Of a DNA stretch of 64,000 nt, positions 10,026 through 20,982 are shown in pieces. Source of the DNA: Siphonodentalium dalli (taxonomy: Eukaryota; Mollusca; Scaphopoda; Gadilida; Siphonodentaliidae); the NCBI GenBank assembly GCA_032622095.1, contig CP136068.1:52446443-52510442 (forward strand), in the 5' to 3' direction. The notes under the pieces were generated by a model, which had not been told where the DNA came from, did no database searches, and worked only from the letters and a program-made list of their open reading frames with translations. Each line of letters starts with the position of its first letter. Positions within the stretch are counted from its first letter, which is position 1. The position numbers and the translations under genes are program-made.

Positions 10026-10179
10026 AATTTAAAGATGCATATTTCCGAACTATATGCATCTTTAAATTATTTTTGGGCAATTAAAGGGATTCTGATAACT
10101 GATAAGGGCCATTTAAAAAAATGTTGTTGTTGGAATATGATGATATAGGGACCATCAAATCGGATTGAGTACCCTTTAA
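10026..10179. mobile_element. Fragment of a TTAA-type foldback element with an adjacent hairpin
   Basis: A 17-bp-arm hairpin at 10,026-10,068 (AATTTAAAGATGCATAT mirrored as ATATGCATCTTTAAATT) is followed by a segment reading GGGCAATTAAAGGGATTCTG, ATGTTGTTGTTGGAAT and ATTGAGTACCC-TTTAA. The latter part matches the element at about 47,290-47,411 and the ends of the intact element at 44,285-44,753. Confidence 0.55.
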
Positions 10180-10313
10180 ATAAGAGTAAGGTTTTAGGTA
10201 TCCTAAACAACAGAACCATAAAAACTGAACCAAATCAGTTCAACTGGTTACCTCTACCATCCTGTGATGACAGGTATATTTACTCACACCTCATCAGATT
10301 TGATTAACCCATT

Positions 10314-10547
10314 CTTTACTAAATGGATTCTCCCATTCGTTATAAATGTATACATTGGAATAGTCTTATTATATATATGGAGGGTTGTTCAGAAAATATA
10401 AGCAGTCAGACAAAACAAGTCCAGAAGCATTCATATGAATTGGTGGCCAATATTGAGATAATAAGGCCTATGGTCATTTATTGAACTTATCTGAACATTT
10501 CCTAAGGGAATTACTCATCAACTACTATTTAGTAAAGAAAGAGTTAA
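10314..10547. mobile_element. Intact family A TTAA-flanked MITE (reference copy)
   Basis: This is a complete 234-bp copy with TTAA on both sides. The left end is CCCATTCTTTACTAAATGG and the right end is ATTTAGTAAAGAAAGAG. The interior GGAGGGTTGTTCAGAAAATA and the TGTTCAGATAATAAG-like blocks define the family used for comparison. There is no coding capacity, so mobilisation would need an enzyme encoded elsewhere. Confidence 0.8.
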
Positions 10548-11029
10548 TGTAATAGGAAGGTTATCACACTCAGACAGATACCTAAAAATGAAAATTAACT
10601 TTTTGTAAATAAAAGGTTATCTATTATGTTACCATCTATTTTCGCTAATATGAGACATTTTTATGTTCAAAACTATGCTCGACTGTAGTATAGAGTTTGT
10701 TTTTTCCTGATACAAAGCTACATTCACAACCGATGTCAGAATATTCAAAGGTACTCGGAGCTGCACAAAAATAGAACTTGGGACAATTAAATTTGATAAA
10801 TGTGTGGGTAAATACATCTAATATTTGATAAATGTGTGCGTAGCTACATCTATTATTTGACCGACCTCGAAGTATTTACTATAAAATGTTATATTATCTT
10901 TTTCTGAACTGAGTGTATATTTGTGAAATTAGCAATCTGCAGGTAAAAAAAATATTTTAAATTTAATAATCCAATGAAATTTACTGAAATTAGATTTCTT
11001 CATTCAGATTATGAGCTAAAATCATTGAA
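10548..11029. other. Intergenic, nothing recognised
   Basis: AT-rich sequence with a local imperfect duplication of AATTTGATAAATGTGTGGG / TATTTGATAAATGTGTGCG at about 10,790-10,840. No gene was supported. Confidence 0.4.
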
Positions 11030-11049
11030 CAGTCAGAATGATGTCATTC

Positions 11050-11125
11050 AAACAAGGGAGACAATCTCTTATCTCTTCATAGCTCCAAACAAGGGAGACA
11101 ATCTCTTATCTCTTCATAGCTCCAG
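11050..11125. repeat. 38-bp direct repeat, two copies
   Basis: CAAACAAGGGAGACAATCTC followed by TTATCTCTTCATAGCTCC occurs twice in tandem. Confidence 0.8.
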
Positions 11126-11245
11126 TAAATGAAACCAGCAGTATGAAACATAAAATTTTTGACACCTTGAGTAACAAACCCATCTCAAAATATGGAAATT
11201 ATATTTTGTAAACAAAAGTTTTCAGCAAATTGTTAACATAATCCG

Positions 11246-11580
11246 TTGAAAGTCATCACCGTGGACACCAGTATGTTTTCATACTACCTGAAAGTCATCA
11301 CCGTGGACACCAGTATGTTTTCATACTACCTGAAAGTCATCACCGTGGACACCAGTATGTTTTCATACTACCTGAAAGTCATCACCGTTGGTATCAGTAC
11401 GTTTTCATATTAACTAAATCATCATGGTTGGGCACCAGCATATTATTATATTTCCTGAAAGTCATCAATTTGGTACCAGCATGTTTTCATATTAACTTAA
11501 AGTCATCATCGTGGGCACCAGTATCTTTCCATATTACCTGAAAGTAATCATGTTTGTAACAGTATGTTTTCATATTACCT
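11246..11580. repeat. 42-bp minisatellite, about 8 units
   Basis: The unit reads TGAAAGTCATCACCGTGGAC followed by ACCAGTATGTTTTCATACTACC. The first three units are nearly identical and later ones diverge progressively (for example ATCATGGTTGGGCACCAGC), which suggests growth at the left side. Confidence 0.85.
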
Positions 11581-13350
11581 TTCTATATATTATACAATGC
11601 TTGAAATGAGTCCTGTGCATTTTGAATGTTTGAGTTCTGAAAATCAAAATATTGAACTGAAGACGATGTGATCTGAGTTTCTGTATGCATCCCCATGTCA
11701 TTGTGTTTCCGTGTAGAAAGATCTGAAAGTTTAAAGCTCTGTGGCAGAGCTTCAAATTAAACCAAACAATTCTTGAAATTACAGGGCATGGTAACCTACA
11801 TCATAATTTTCTTGAAAATGGCCGCAAGATATCTCACATCGATGTTAGAATTTATCGATTTCTTGGCATAGATAAATAATTTAACCAAAAAAGATAGCGA
11901 ATGAGCTGTGTATAATTTTTGCGAGCTCACTATGAATCCTGTCCCCGTATAAATATGACTTGAGAAGATATAAGTGTTCATGTGATTTTAGTCACCATTT
12001 TTCGAGGCATGAAATACTGAATGCCACAATCCGATTATAAATAAATCTGTTTAATATCTTGGTTTTTGTATCCGAGATGAGTTGTTGGGATAACTCATTA
12101 GTCTAATAGCCTGCTGTTATCTTGGGGAAAATAATAGAAAAATGAATGTTGAAATTGCGAGGCGTCATATATTGCTCCCATTTTCAGGCAAGTTATGATG
12201 CATATTCCCAGCTCTGTATTATGACAGTCGTGTCTGGTTCCATGTTCAAATAAGTCTATAAATACTTTTTCTACAGACTTGATAAGCATCAGAATGACTT
12301 GAGAGATTATCACTTCATATAATCGAAGGGTCCACATGATGTGAGCCTTTAATAAAAAAAACACTGCCAATATGCTGTTTATTATCCATTTTGCATGAGC
12401 GGAAGTAATTATTTATATGTGTTTTAGTTGTACTGTTATTCGAGACAAGAGTGTTATTGTACTGTGAGTACAGTGGCCAACACACCCCCGGTCACCAGAA
12501 AACATTTTTATGCTGAGACAACGATTAGCTGTTTGAAAACAATATTAGGATGTTTGTCATTAGTCTGTTCAAAGTCTGGACCCGTTTCCAGGACAAATTT
12601 GGCGAGAAGAGAACATACTATTAATTCTACTCAGCATCCCAATTTATTTTCTCAATCTCCGCCTCGAACTACAGTACAACCAAAATGCGTAGAAATAATT
12701 CCACTTCCATTCATCTACAGTGTTATCGTTATGGTCACAATAAACTTTATGTCTTCTCACAGACACAATTGGAAGGAATAGACGGATGCGCAGGAGACTT
12801 GATGAGTGCTAACAAGTGCTGAGAATTAATATTACCTCTTACTGTTGTTGCTAAGCAACTGGGGCAAAGTTATTATTATAAAACAAGTTGTTGAATTGTA
12901 AAATGTTGTAATATATTTATTTGAATTGTTGATAGTCCCATAAGATATATATCATGTAAATATGGTAAATATGTCCATCTTGTTAGAACACACGTCATGT
13001 AAATGCACAGCGGTTAATGTATATATATATATGTATATACTCACGCGGACCATTGTATGTATAATGTATATACACCACACAGTGCTCTCACTGTCATCTT
13101 CTCACGTTGATATCATGTACTCTCATCCAAAGCGTTTGTTTTAAAGAACTTTTCTGTGATATTATTCGTTGTTAGAGATTAAACTGATTGACCGGGTAGA
13201 CATTGATTGAATATGAAACCACCTCTGATCACTTTGTAATATATTAAAAGACATGGAAGATGGGATTCATTTTGAAATTCGCCTTAATCACCTAAATATC
13301 ATGTATTCAGGGTTCAGAATTCCAATCACAAATACAACATACAAAATCTC
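11581..13350. other. Intergenic, nothing coding recognised
   Basis: AT-rich sequence with a short TA/TATG microsatellite at about 13,019-13,040. Short open frames (for example 12,428-12,781) show no recognisable domain, splice context or composition change. Confidence 0.4.
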
Positions 13351-13352
13351 AT

Positions 13353-13442
13353 TTAAAAGGGTCTCCCTGTGGGTATAAGAGAATACATTGGCACATGGTT
13401 TTCAAAAAAATTCAGGAAGCTCCAGTCATGGAAGGGTTAACC
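13353..13442. mobile_element. Right half of a family B TTAA MITE
   Basis: A truncated copy reads TATAAGAGAATACATTGGCA, then AGGAAGCTCCAGTCATGG and AAGGGTTAA. It sits back to back with the complete copy that starts at 13,449. Confidence 0.6.
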
Positions 13443-13448
13443 GATGGG

Positions 13449-13666
13449 TTAACCCTTTCATGACTGGAACTGCGCTGGTGCAACATTACAGATCCTCTGC
13501 CAGTGCATTTTCTTATATATGCTACAAAATCAGGGTAAATATTGTTTAGGACAATGCATTCTCTTATATATGCAAGGCTGCCTATGGGAGACTCGTATAT
13601 ATAAGAGAATGCATTGGCACAGGGATTTCGCAAAATTTCAAGAATCTCCAGTCATGGAAGGGTTAA
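13449..13666. mobile_element. Family B TTAA-flanked MITE
   Basis: The ends are TTAA-CCCTTTCATGACTGG and CCAGTCATGGAAGGG-TTAA. Inside is the family's hallmark palindrome pair: GCCAGTGCATTTTCTTATAT with its inverse TATATAAGAGAATGCATTGG. The TTAA flanks and CCC start are piggyBac-like. There is no coding capacity. Confidence 0.8.
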
Positions 13667-13977
13667 TACCAGGTTGGCAATTTGTTATCAGAAAGAATTG
13701 GGTTTTTATTTTCATTCTTTTTTGTTTGTCGGTATGTGTGAGAGAAATGTCTTCTGTCAGAGTGAGCAGAGGTGGTCGTTAACGTCATGTGGATATAGTT
13801 AAGTGTTGTTTATGCTCTTAAGTCTTACGATACTAGTATGCATTTCTCGATTTCTGAATACTGTTGTTTTGATTGTTTAAGATATAAACCACCACCCCAT
13901 CCCCCTGTAATCTGGAATCCCGATATTATTAGGGCATGAAATCCACAATCAAGTTTAAGGATAACAAGGAGTAATTA

Positions 13978-14095
13978 AGAAGTATATGGACCTATTTGAA
14001 GTATATATGGACATATTTAAAGGAGTATATGGACCTATTTAAGGAGTATATGGACCTATTTAAGGAGTATATGGACCTTGACTGTATATGGATCT
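13978..14095. repeat. 21-bp minisatellite, about 5 units
   Basis: Tandem copies of AAGGAGTATATGGACCTATTT, with some length variation at both edges. Confidence 0.8.
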
Positions 14096-14599
14096 CTTTA
14101 AGGATAATAAAGCAGTAAATTTAAACCAATATAGGTATATACAGTATAATCCTCAGCATCCGGGAATGAATTACGTTACTTTAATTGGCTTATAAAGTCA
14201 TCTATGTGTTTACATATTCGGAATGTATGAAATTTGTAGAAAATAAAAAATAAAAATTACTTAAATTGTAAAATTACGCTGGAAAGGGATCCCGTTATCT
14301 GGTGTCAGAATCAGGTGTACGGCTTTAAAACACCCAATGACTTAAATTGTAAAATTCTGCACGAACGGGATTCCTTTATCTGGTGTATGAGTTAAAAACT
14401 GGTGGACGGCTTTAATATAGCTGGAATACAGAGTACAAAAAGAAGGGGAGAGGGTGGTGGACTCTGATATAATGTCTCTGAATATTGTGAATCACACAAG
14501 TGATCAGCTGATGGGAATACTGCCAAAAATGAATTTGTTAAAAGCTTGGCTGCGTTAGCTTGATGATATATGAAATAATACTCTTAACTCCATTTTTGA
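14096..14599. other. Intergenic, a degenerate direct repeat only
   Basis: Two related segments at about 14,260-14,330 and 14,338-14,410 share CTTAAATTGTAAAATT and GGATTCC(T/C)TTATCTGGTGT. Nothing else was recognised. Confidence 0.4.
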
Positions 14600-14701
14600 C
14601 TTGTTAAATTTATTAATCATGAGCTTTCTACCCTTCCAGGGATATATCTTAAGTGGAATCCTTAGCCGGGTCGGAAGCCTGTGATTAATAAATTTAACAA
14701 G
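14600..14701. repeat. 102-bp inverted repeat with perfect 20-bp arms
   Basis: CTTGTTAAATTTATTAATCA at 14,600 is mirrored exactly at 14,682-14,701. It is probably the remains of a small MITE. Confidence 0.75.
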
Positions 14702-15733
14702 ACTAAATAAGTGTTATTGGAGACTTGTACGGCATATCATTTATTCAACTCTTATGTGTTCTTGATAATATTTTCATTTCATTTAGAAAAAATGTTATGT
14801 GGAGAATGTATTTGTTCTCTTTTGCAGATCAGTGGACCAATCATGTGGTGGATACAAAAAGTCTTGAATGCAATTTTCAAATGCACCTTGTGTTACACTG
14901 TTCCTGTGTCTTGGTCTGTTCCATAATCCATAATTTATAATCAGAATGTTCATAAGACGCATTCACTTCATGTTGTATTTGACTACAATACTGAAACTAA
15001 AAAAAAAAGGAAGGACCAATTCTTTGATAAGATCATAATAGACCTGCGACGAGGTTGAACAAAGGCTTGACTCCTTTACTGTCACATGCTGCCATTAATG
15101 TGTAAAGTGTATATGTTCTGCTGCTGTCCTGGTCATCCATGGCCATTTATCATTTGTTTGTAAGAATGATGAGCACTCAGTGAAATTCTCCTATCGATCT
15201 CTGCACAATGACAACCATCCTAAGAGACGCCACAAGAGTGGTCCAGACAAGCCGATTAAAAAATTTATTTATGCCTCGCCGTCCACTTGAAAATAACATC
15301 GAACATCTTTCTAACAAATCAAAGCAGCCACTGTTTCTTACTGGAGGTAGTATATTTGAGAAGTTGATATTTGATGACATCAACTTCGCACTTCATACTT
15401 CAACAGACTGAATTTGGGGTGGGAATATCCAGCCAAAATTGGCTGAACTATAATCTGTCAGCAAGCTCATCATAACAGCCACACGACTTGTTTCACAAGA
15501 TTAGTGATCGCATACAATACAAACTGTACGATTCGTGTCTCACTGTTACACAGACTCCGTGTGGAATAGAACATAGGTGTTTCAATATTGGATGATATTT
15601 TCCACATTAAAATTATAGTGTTCTAGTCTGTTGATGCGAAGTACAACTTGAGTCAAATTTCAACGTCACATTAGTTCCATGCTGATCACAATCGGCTTAC
15701 TTTGAAGCAGACACCTAGGCCTTCCGAGATTTT
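14702..15733. other. Intergenic, no gene supported
   Basis: A short stretch near 15,162-15,290 translates to SLHNDNHPKRRHKSGPDK in one frame and to an overlapping open frame in another, but neither shows a recognisable family or clear splice sites. It may be an old gene fragment. Confidence 0.3.
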
Positions 15734-15808
15734 GATCACGAATGTTCATTGATCACAAATGTTCATTGATCACAAATGTTCATTGATCACAAATGTTCAT
15801 TGATCATC
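15734..15808. repeat. 17-bp minisatellite, 4 units
   Basis: Tandem copies of TGATCACAAATGTTCAT, the first with a single base change (TGATCACGAATG). Confidence 0.85.
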
Positions 15809-16028
15809 ATGTTTACCCATGGGAGTGTTCTAGTAAAATAAATATATATTTATCACTTGTTTATTTCTGTGTCTTCATATTTTCCTCTCCTGCTCTAGAC
15901 CATGCCAGCTTTATGTATCAGCGGTGCTAGATGCTGGCGTACTATGTGGTTCCAACCCATACCTCTTCTACCACATAGTTCATACACAGACCCGGGGATG
16001 GGAAGTCATATTGTTTGTATATTAGCCG

Positions 16029-16293
16029 TTAACCCTTTCATAACTGGAGCTGTGCTGGTGCAGCATTAAAGATCATGTGCCAGTGAATTCTCTTATATAT
16101 GCGAGTCCCCCCCCCCCCCCCCCCCCCCATAAGGAGCCTCGCATATATAAGAGAATGTCCTGGCTGTCGAGGTAAATTTTGTTAGGCCAATGCATTGTCT
16201 AATATATGCGAGGCTCCCTGAGGGAGACTTGCATATATGAGAGAATAAATAGGCACATGTTTTTCAGGAAGCTCCAGTCATGGAAGAGTTTAA
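16029..16293. mobile_element. Family B TTAA MITE with a long poly-C run
   Basis: The left end is TTAACCCTTTCATAACTGG and the right end CCAGTCATGGAAGAG-TTTAA. The loop of one internal palindrome contains about 22 consecutive C bases (about 16,107-16,128), which may be an expanded or mis-sequenced homopolymer. Confidence 0.75.
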
Positions 16294-16299
16294 AAGTGA

Positions 16300-17000
16300 A
16301 TGTTCACAATGGATAAACGTCATTCACGGTCATTGCTATAAATGAATTACATATAGTGACTATTGTTGGCAAAATCATCGCCCTATCACCCAATAATTTG
16401 TACCAAATAAAGTACATGTCGTAAATATTTACATTTGTGCGTAGATCAAACATTGTGTTCTCTGAAATGGCACATGTACCATCAATGTGGTTGGAATTTT
16501 TGACAATCTTAGTTTATTGCTACATTCTTCCATTGGAGATAGCATTTGAGAACTAACTTATTGGTATTATTCACTGAAATAAGTGTACAATATGTCTTTA
16601 AATATTGTCCAGAATGCTGATACAAGTCAGACCTGTTGACCTCGTAAAATAATTGAGTATTACTATTGTAAATGGCAGCTTTTCCCAACCGCAATGGTTC
16701 TAACGCAATGTATACCGGTAATAACTCTTGATAACTATGTGTTAGCCTTGATGGGTGTAACTAGTTTTGTTATCCTTTACCACAATCTCCTCCCTTCTGA
16801 TTGGCTGAGGGTGTGTCACATGTGGGGGCCCCAATCACTTGTTGCCCTCGAAGTAACATTTAGAAGGTTATTGACCGCTCAGCGATGTTGTTTGCTCATT
16901 TGCATAATTATTGTTTTTAATTTGCAATTAAAATGCGTTGTGCATAAATGGTGTTATGACTGAGATAAATCTGTTGTATGACTTACAAGGTTCCTATTCG
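16300..17000. other. Intergenic, nothing recognised
   Basis: No gene or repeat was supported in this stretch. Confidence 0.35.
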
Positions 17001-17004
17001 ACCT

Positions 17005-17170
17005 TTTTAGCTCACCTGAGACGAAGTCTCCGGTGGAGCTACCTAACCAAATTTAGTAAACCGCTTTTCAATTGGTCCGTTTTTCCCGCGTTTTGTTGTT
17101 ACGTCACAACCTCGTTATCGGACTTCGATCTCTTTCTCAAACCTCCATCGTAGCGAACGGGTTGCAAATA
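17005..17170. repeat. Dispersed 'TTTTAGCTCACCTGAG' repeat
   Basis: The segment begins TTTTTAGCTCACCTGAGACG, with the small hairpin GAGACGAAGTCTC, and continues CCGGTGGAGCTACC. I recognise this opening from memory as a very common dispersed repeat of bivalve genomes. It is the main clue to the organism but was not checked against a database. Confidence 0.5.
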
Positions 17171-17754
17171 TATTTGGCTGGTTTAGCCATCAATTTTATT
17201 CATTAATGTCTTAAGTAATAATGGAAGGCCAATACAGATAGTTGGGAGTGTCTTTTGTCTCACCGGCAAGGTAAATACAACTCTTATACATCGTATGTTA
17301 TTACAGATATTACAAGTGTTTTCATGAGATAATATTTCACTTTCAGGATATTTACTCCTTTTGGTCAAAGGTCAAACCTAAACCTTGAGGGTTTGAATTA
17401 TTCATATCAATTCCGATGGCGGCATATATTTATAGTCAAATACTTTTATTAAAGTCATTATATTTACACTTTTAATTATCATTTGAACATTTTTATGGGG
17501 AGGGGGAAGTTTTGATATTACAAGTGCATGAAGCACAGTAATCACTGTCAGTTATAAAGTAATCACAAGTCAGTAATAAATGAAATAAATAACAAAGTAT
17601 CTAGCAAATGTTCAGTTCATTTACTATTGTTGTATTTTGGTTATTGCAGAGAAATTCCGAAGATCTGTAGAAGTTAGACACATGTATACCTGTAGCACGA
17701 CATTTGTACAGTGCTGTATACCTATATCATCCAATATCTATTATATATTTTGGA
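17171..17754. other. Intergenic, nothing recognised
   Basis: AT-rich sequence without a supported feature. Confidence 0.35.
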
Positions 17755-18500
17755 AGGTCTGTGTGTGTGTGTGTGTGATCGCGATGGACTCGAAAACGAC
17801 CGAGCCGATTTCGATGAAACTTGGTATGTGGGGGTATTTTCGGCCGGGGGGTGGCATGGGCCTATCAATTTTCAGATCCGAGGTCAACTTTTCCCGTGCC
17901 GCGGTCAAATCTGTTTTTACGCTGTGTTACGGGACTTTCATTTGAGTTCGGTGCTTACAAATCGATTTGAAACAGCGCGAATAATAAAATGCCAGTCATA
18001 ATAATGACACTGTGAGAATCTTTCGTGTTTCCTCTTTCCAACGATATATAATGCGTATGTATCCGTTTTAGTTATCTGCCTCGATTATCAAGAAGAAGTG
18101 GTACTATCTTCCATCAGGATAAAAACAATGCGTAACTTCTATGACGTCGTTAGAGTTCATAACGTTAGATCACGTTAACGCTTAACCGGCCGATGCATTT
18201 GACTGTTTCAGACGTCTTGGCGATATCTCGGGCACCGGTGGTAATTTATCTTTACGTTGAAACTTGATAATTAATGAGCGTGTGTATATGAGGCGCGTTT
18301 ATATACTTGAGTGGAAATCAAATCGGGTTAAAAGGTCAAATCGGGTAAAACCGGATGGATTTCGACGGGTACTTTTGTCGGGTACTTTTGTTCGGGCAGT
18401 GTTTTGGACGGGTCAAATCGTGACCCCACTTGACCTTGGCCTTCAAAATAGACAATTCAAGGTCAAACCCCGGACGAAGTCGGGTCACCTTCTAGTATAT
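17755..18500. repeat. Probable dispersed repeat with a GT microsatellite
   Basis: A short (GT)n run at about 17,760-17,778 is followed by GATCGCGATGGACTCGAAAA and CCGATTTCGATGAAACTTGG. The later part repeats GACGGGTACTTTTGTCGGGT-like words and is richer in CpG than the neighbours. The wording is typical of dispersed invertebrate repeats, but the boundaries are not defined by visible terminal repeats. Confidence 0.4.
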
Positions 18501-20200
18501 ATATAAAGACATCTTAAGGTGAGACCTTTCCATTATTCACCTCCAACCCTCATGGCGAAGAAGTTCGATATATACACATGTTTCTCGGACTTGACTGCTG
18601 TGTATACACATGCAAACCGAAAATATATATGCATATAACGATTTCCCTGAGAAAGGAATCCCTGCGACATACTCATTATACCCTGATTTGCAAAGAAAAC
18701 TGGGGGGGGGGGGGTATATTGGATTGAATTTGTCTGTCAGTATGTCCTCCCATCCATCCCTCTGTTGGGATGTCTCCATCCGTCCATCAATTTTGTTCTT
18801 CTCCACATACATATTAAAGACCGAATGGGTTTATATATTTTGACTCACATTCAGATTTTTTCAAATGAGTTCATCAGGTCATATAGGTGAGAAGCCAGGG
18901 CCATAACTCTTTCCCTCCATAGTAATTCTTCAAAAACCAAGGGGCCAGCATCCTCATCATATTATGCCTGTATAACATTATATAGATAACACTTTTGTAT
19001 TGTATAAACTACATATATTTTTGAAAACCATAACCCCTGTTATGAAACACTTAATCTTCCATGTACCTAACAATATAAGCATTCCTATTACACAGGTCAG
19101 ATATGATCTTATCTGTCCATGTTTTATAAACAAATAACAACTGGGGAGATGGGGGTGGGTAGTAATTAAAGTACAATTTAAATATGAGATGGAATCCCAT
19201 ACATGTATGTTGTTCTAAGCAGTCTGGCTTGTCAACAAATTATAATTTGTCTTTAGAAGTGAATGAATTTTGAATATCTGGCATGCCAAAAGTGGCAGAG
19301 ATAGGGATTTTTCACTTTTGTTTCCAATGTGTTAACTTACAGTAAACTCCTAATCATATCCTCCGAAATCACTAAACCATTGGATCTCACAGTGAGAGGT
19401 CTTTGGGTGAATAGGGACAGAGTTATGAGATTTAAAACTACTCCTCCCCCACCCCAAATACTTTAACCACTTCTTTAAGACAAATTATTTGAGCTTTTGA
19501 TTTCAAGTTTGGTACTGATGTATGGATTCCTGTGATCATATCTTTGAAAAATTATCAGTTATAGCTAATCGCTATCGCCAAGGTATGGGTTAAACATCTG
19601 CCGATCGTGATCAGCCTCTCGTTATATCAATAATGAATACTGTTGAACAAATAATTAAACATTACGCAGTTCATATATATATATACTGCAGACAATTTCA
19701 CACACGATGTACATACGTTTTTGTACTGAGCTCTAAAGTTCAAATAGCCACTCTTTATTGTATTGACAATTTCCTCTCGACAATACGTTCCCCCGACTCC
19801 ACAAGCACAACAGTTGTCAATTTCCTTTGCATGGCCAATACTTGTTAGTTTCACATGCATGCTAATGTTCTTGAAATTAACACGTGAAGACTCATTTAAA
19901 ACAAAACCGAACATTTCGCCCCATGGCTGTTCTCTACTTCGAAATTGCTTTACTCCTCTTTCCGTGAACCGATTAACACCATGCGGCCAGCAAAATGACC
20001 GGAACATTACAACCCCAATGATGGATTTGTTAATTGACCCACAATGTGATTATGAACATTTTATATTCTAAAAAGTGAAGATTCCAACAACATAAAATGA
20101 ACTCTTCAAACTGGATTAAAGAATATACATTCACACCTAGACATGTCATTAAGCAGGTGTGTACTCATTTGCCAGATAACAAAACAGTTATCACCCTTGT
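18501..20200. other. Intergenic, no gene supported
   Basis: It contains a poly-G run at about 18,702-18,713. The minus-strand frame at 19,627-20,007 (126 codons) has no recognisable domain and is cysteine-, serine- and tyrosine-rich in an AT-rich context, so it is not called as a gene. Confidence 0.35.
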
Positions 20201-20212
20201 TTTCGTTAGACA

Positions 20213-20305
20213 CAGGGATTTGTCGCTGCTCTCGACTTGGAATGTCACCCACGGGCCTGGCGGCCCTCGGGTGTTATTCCAGGTCTTGAGCGGGTGACAA
20301 ATCAA
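20213..20305. repeat. GC-rich imperfect hairpin element
   Basis: GATTTGTCGCTGCTCTCGAC and GGAATGTCACCCACGGGCC are mirrored by GGCCCTCGGGTGTTATTCC and GAGCGGGTGACAAATC around a central GGCCTGGCGGCC. The arms span about 45 bp each. It looks like a small structured dispersed element. Confidence 0.6.
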
Positions 20306-20982
20306 AGTCTCACTCAATTGCAGGCAACAACTGTATATTGTCAACAATTCCAGCAATAATTATGATAATTTGATTTACACTGGTCTTAAAGAGAGGTTGC
20401 TGGCAAAGTGAAACAATGGGCAGAACGGAACCTGACTTTTAAAGCAAATAAAATGAAAAATATGAACGATACCATTCAACATTTCATTAATAGTCCTTGT
20501 GATGGTGAACAATACTGAACATCCATACCCAATTATTGAGATCCTACCATGTTACCCATGCCTGATCTGCACAGATGGACAGAAATCCATGAAAAAAAGA
20601 GTGAACTCCAAAAAATAAAAAACGAAAATCATTCAAAGTCCTCTTGATTGCTGACCTCCATTCTAAATATTATTCAGAAGAACCGATAAGCCAAGGGTGA
20701 GATATCACAATGACAGACAGAAAACCATTATTTCAAGATAAACAAAGAAGGATAACTCTAGTAGAATGGAACACAAGAACATGATCATTGGGCCTTCTTT
20801 TGAAATAGCCAAGATATTTGCTCGGATGCATGTAATTGAGTATACTGCCCCCCTCCCCCAATCAGAGTGGGGTAATAATTATTGCCCGTGCATTATAGAT
20901 ATAGAAAAATTGTTGAAAGAGAAGGGGTACAGATTTAGATGAATAATCATGAAAATATGGATTTTTTTTTTTATTTCCTATC
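20306..20982. other. Left flank of the satellite
   Basis: Unique-looking AT-rich sequence ending in a poly-T run (about 20,962-20,973) directly before the first 24-bp unit. It includes AAGATAAACAAAGAAGGATA and CTCTAGTAGAATGGA, which resemble the inverse of the 174-bp repeat at 3,271-4,140 (TTTGTTTATCTGG, CATTCTAGAGTTATTC), so a fragment of that element is present at about 20,735-20,775. Confidence 0.5.

Noticed and set aside
12428-12781. 117-codon plus-strand frame
   Set aside because: No recognisable family and low-complexity, AT-driven composition; no supporting splice signals.
15141-15411. Possible exon or gene fragment (SLHNDNHPKRRHKSGPDK in one frame, RLKNLFMPRRPLENN in another)
   Set aside because: Two different frames look equally plausible and neither matches a family I recognise; no convincing splice sites.
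19627-20007. 126-codon minus-strand frame as a small gene
   Set aside because: No recognisable domain, no splice or start context, and overlapping plus-strand frames of similar length; left as intergenic.
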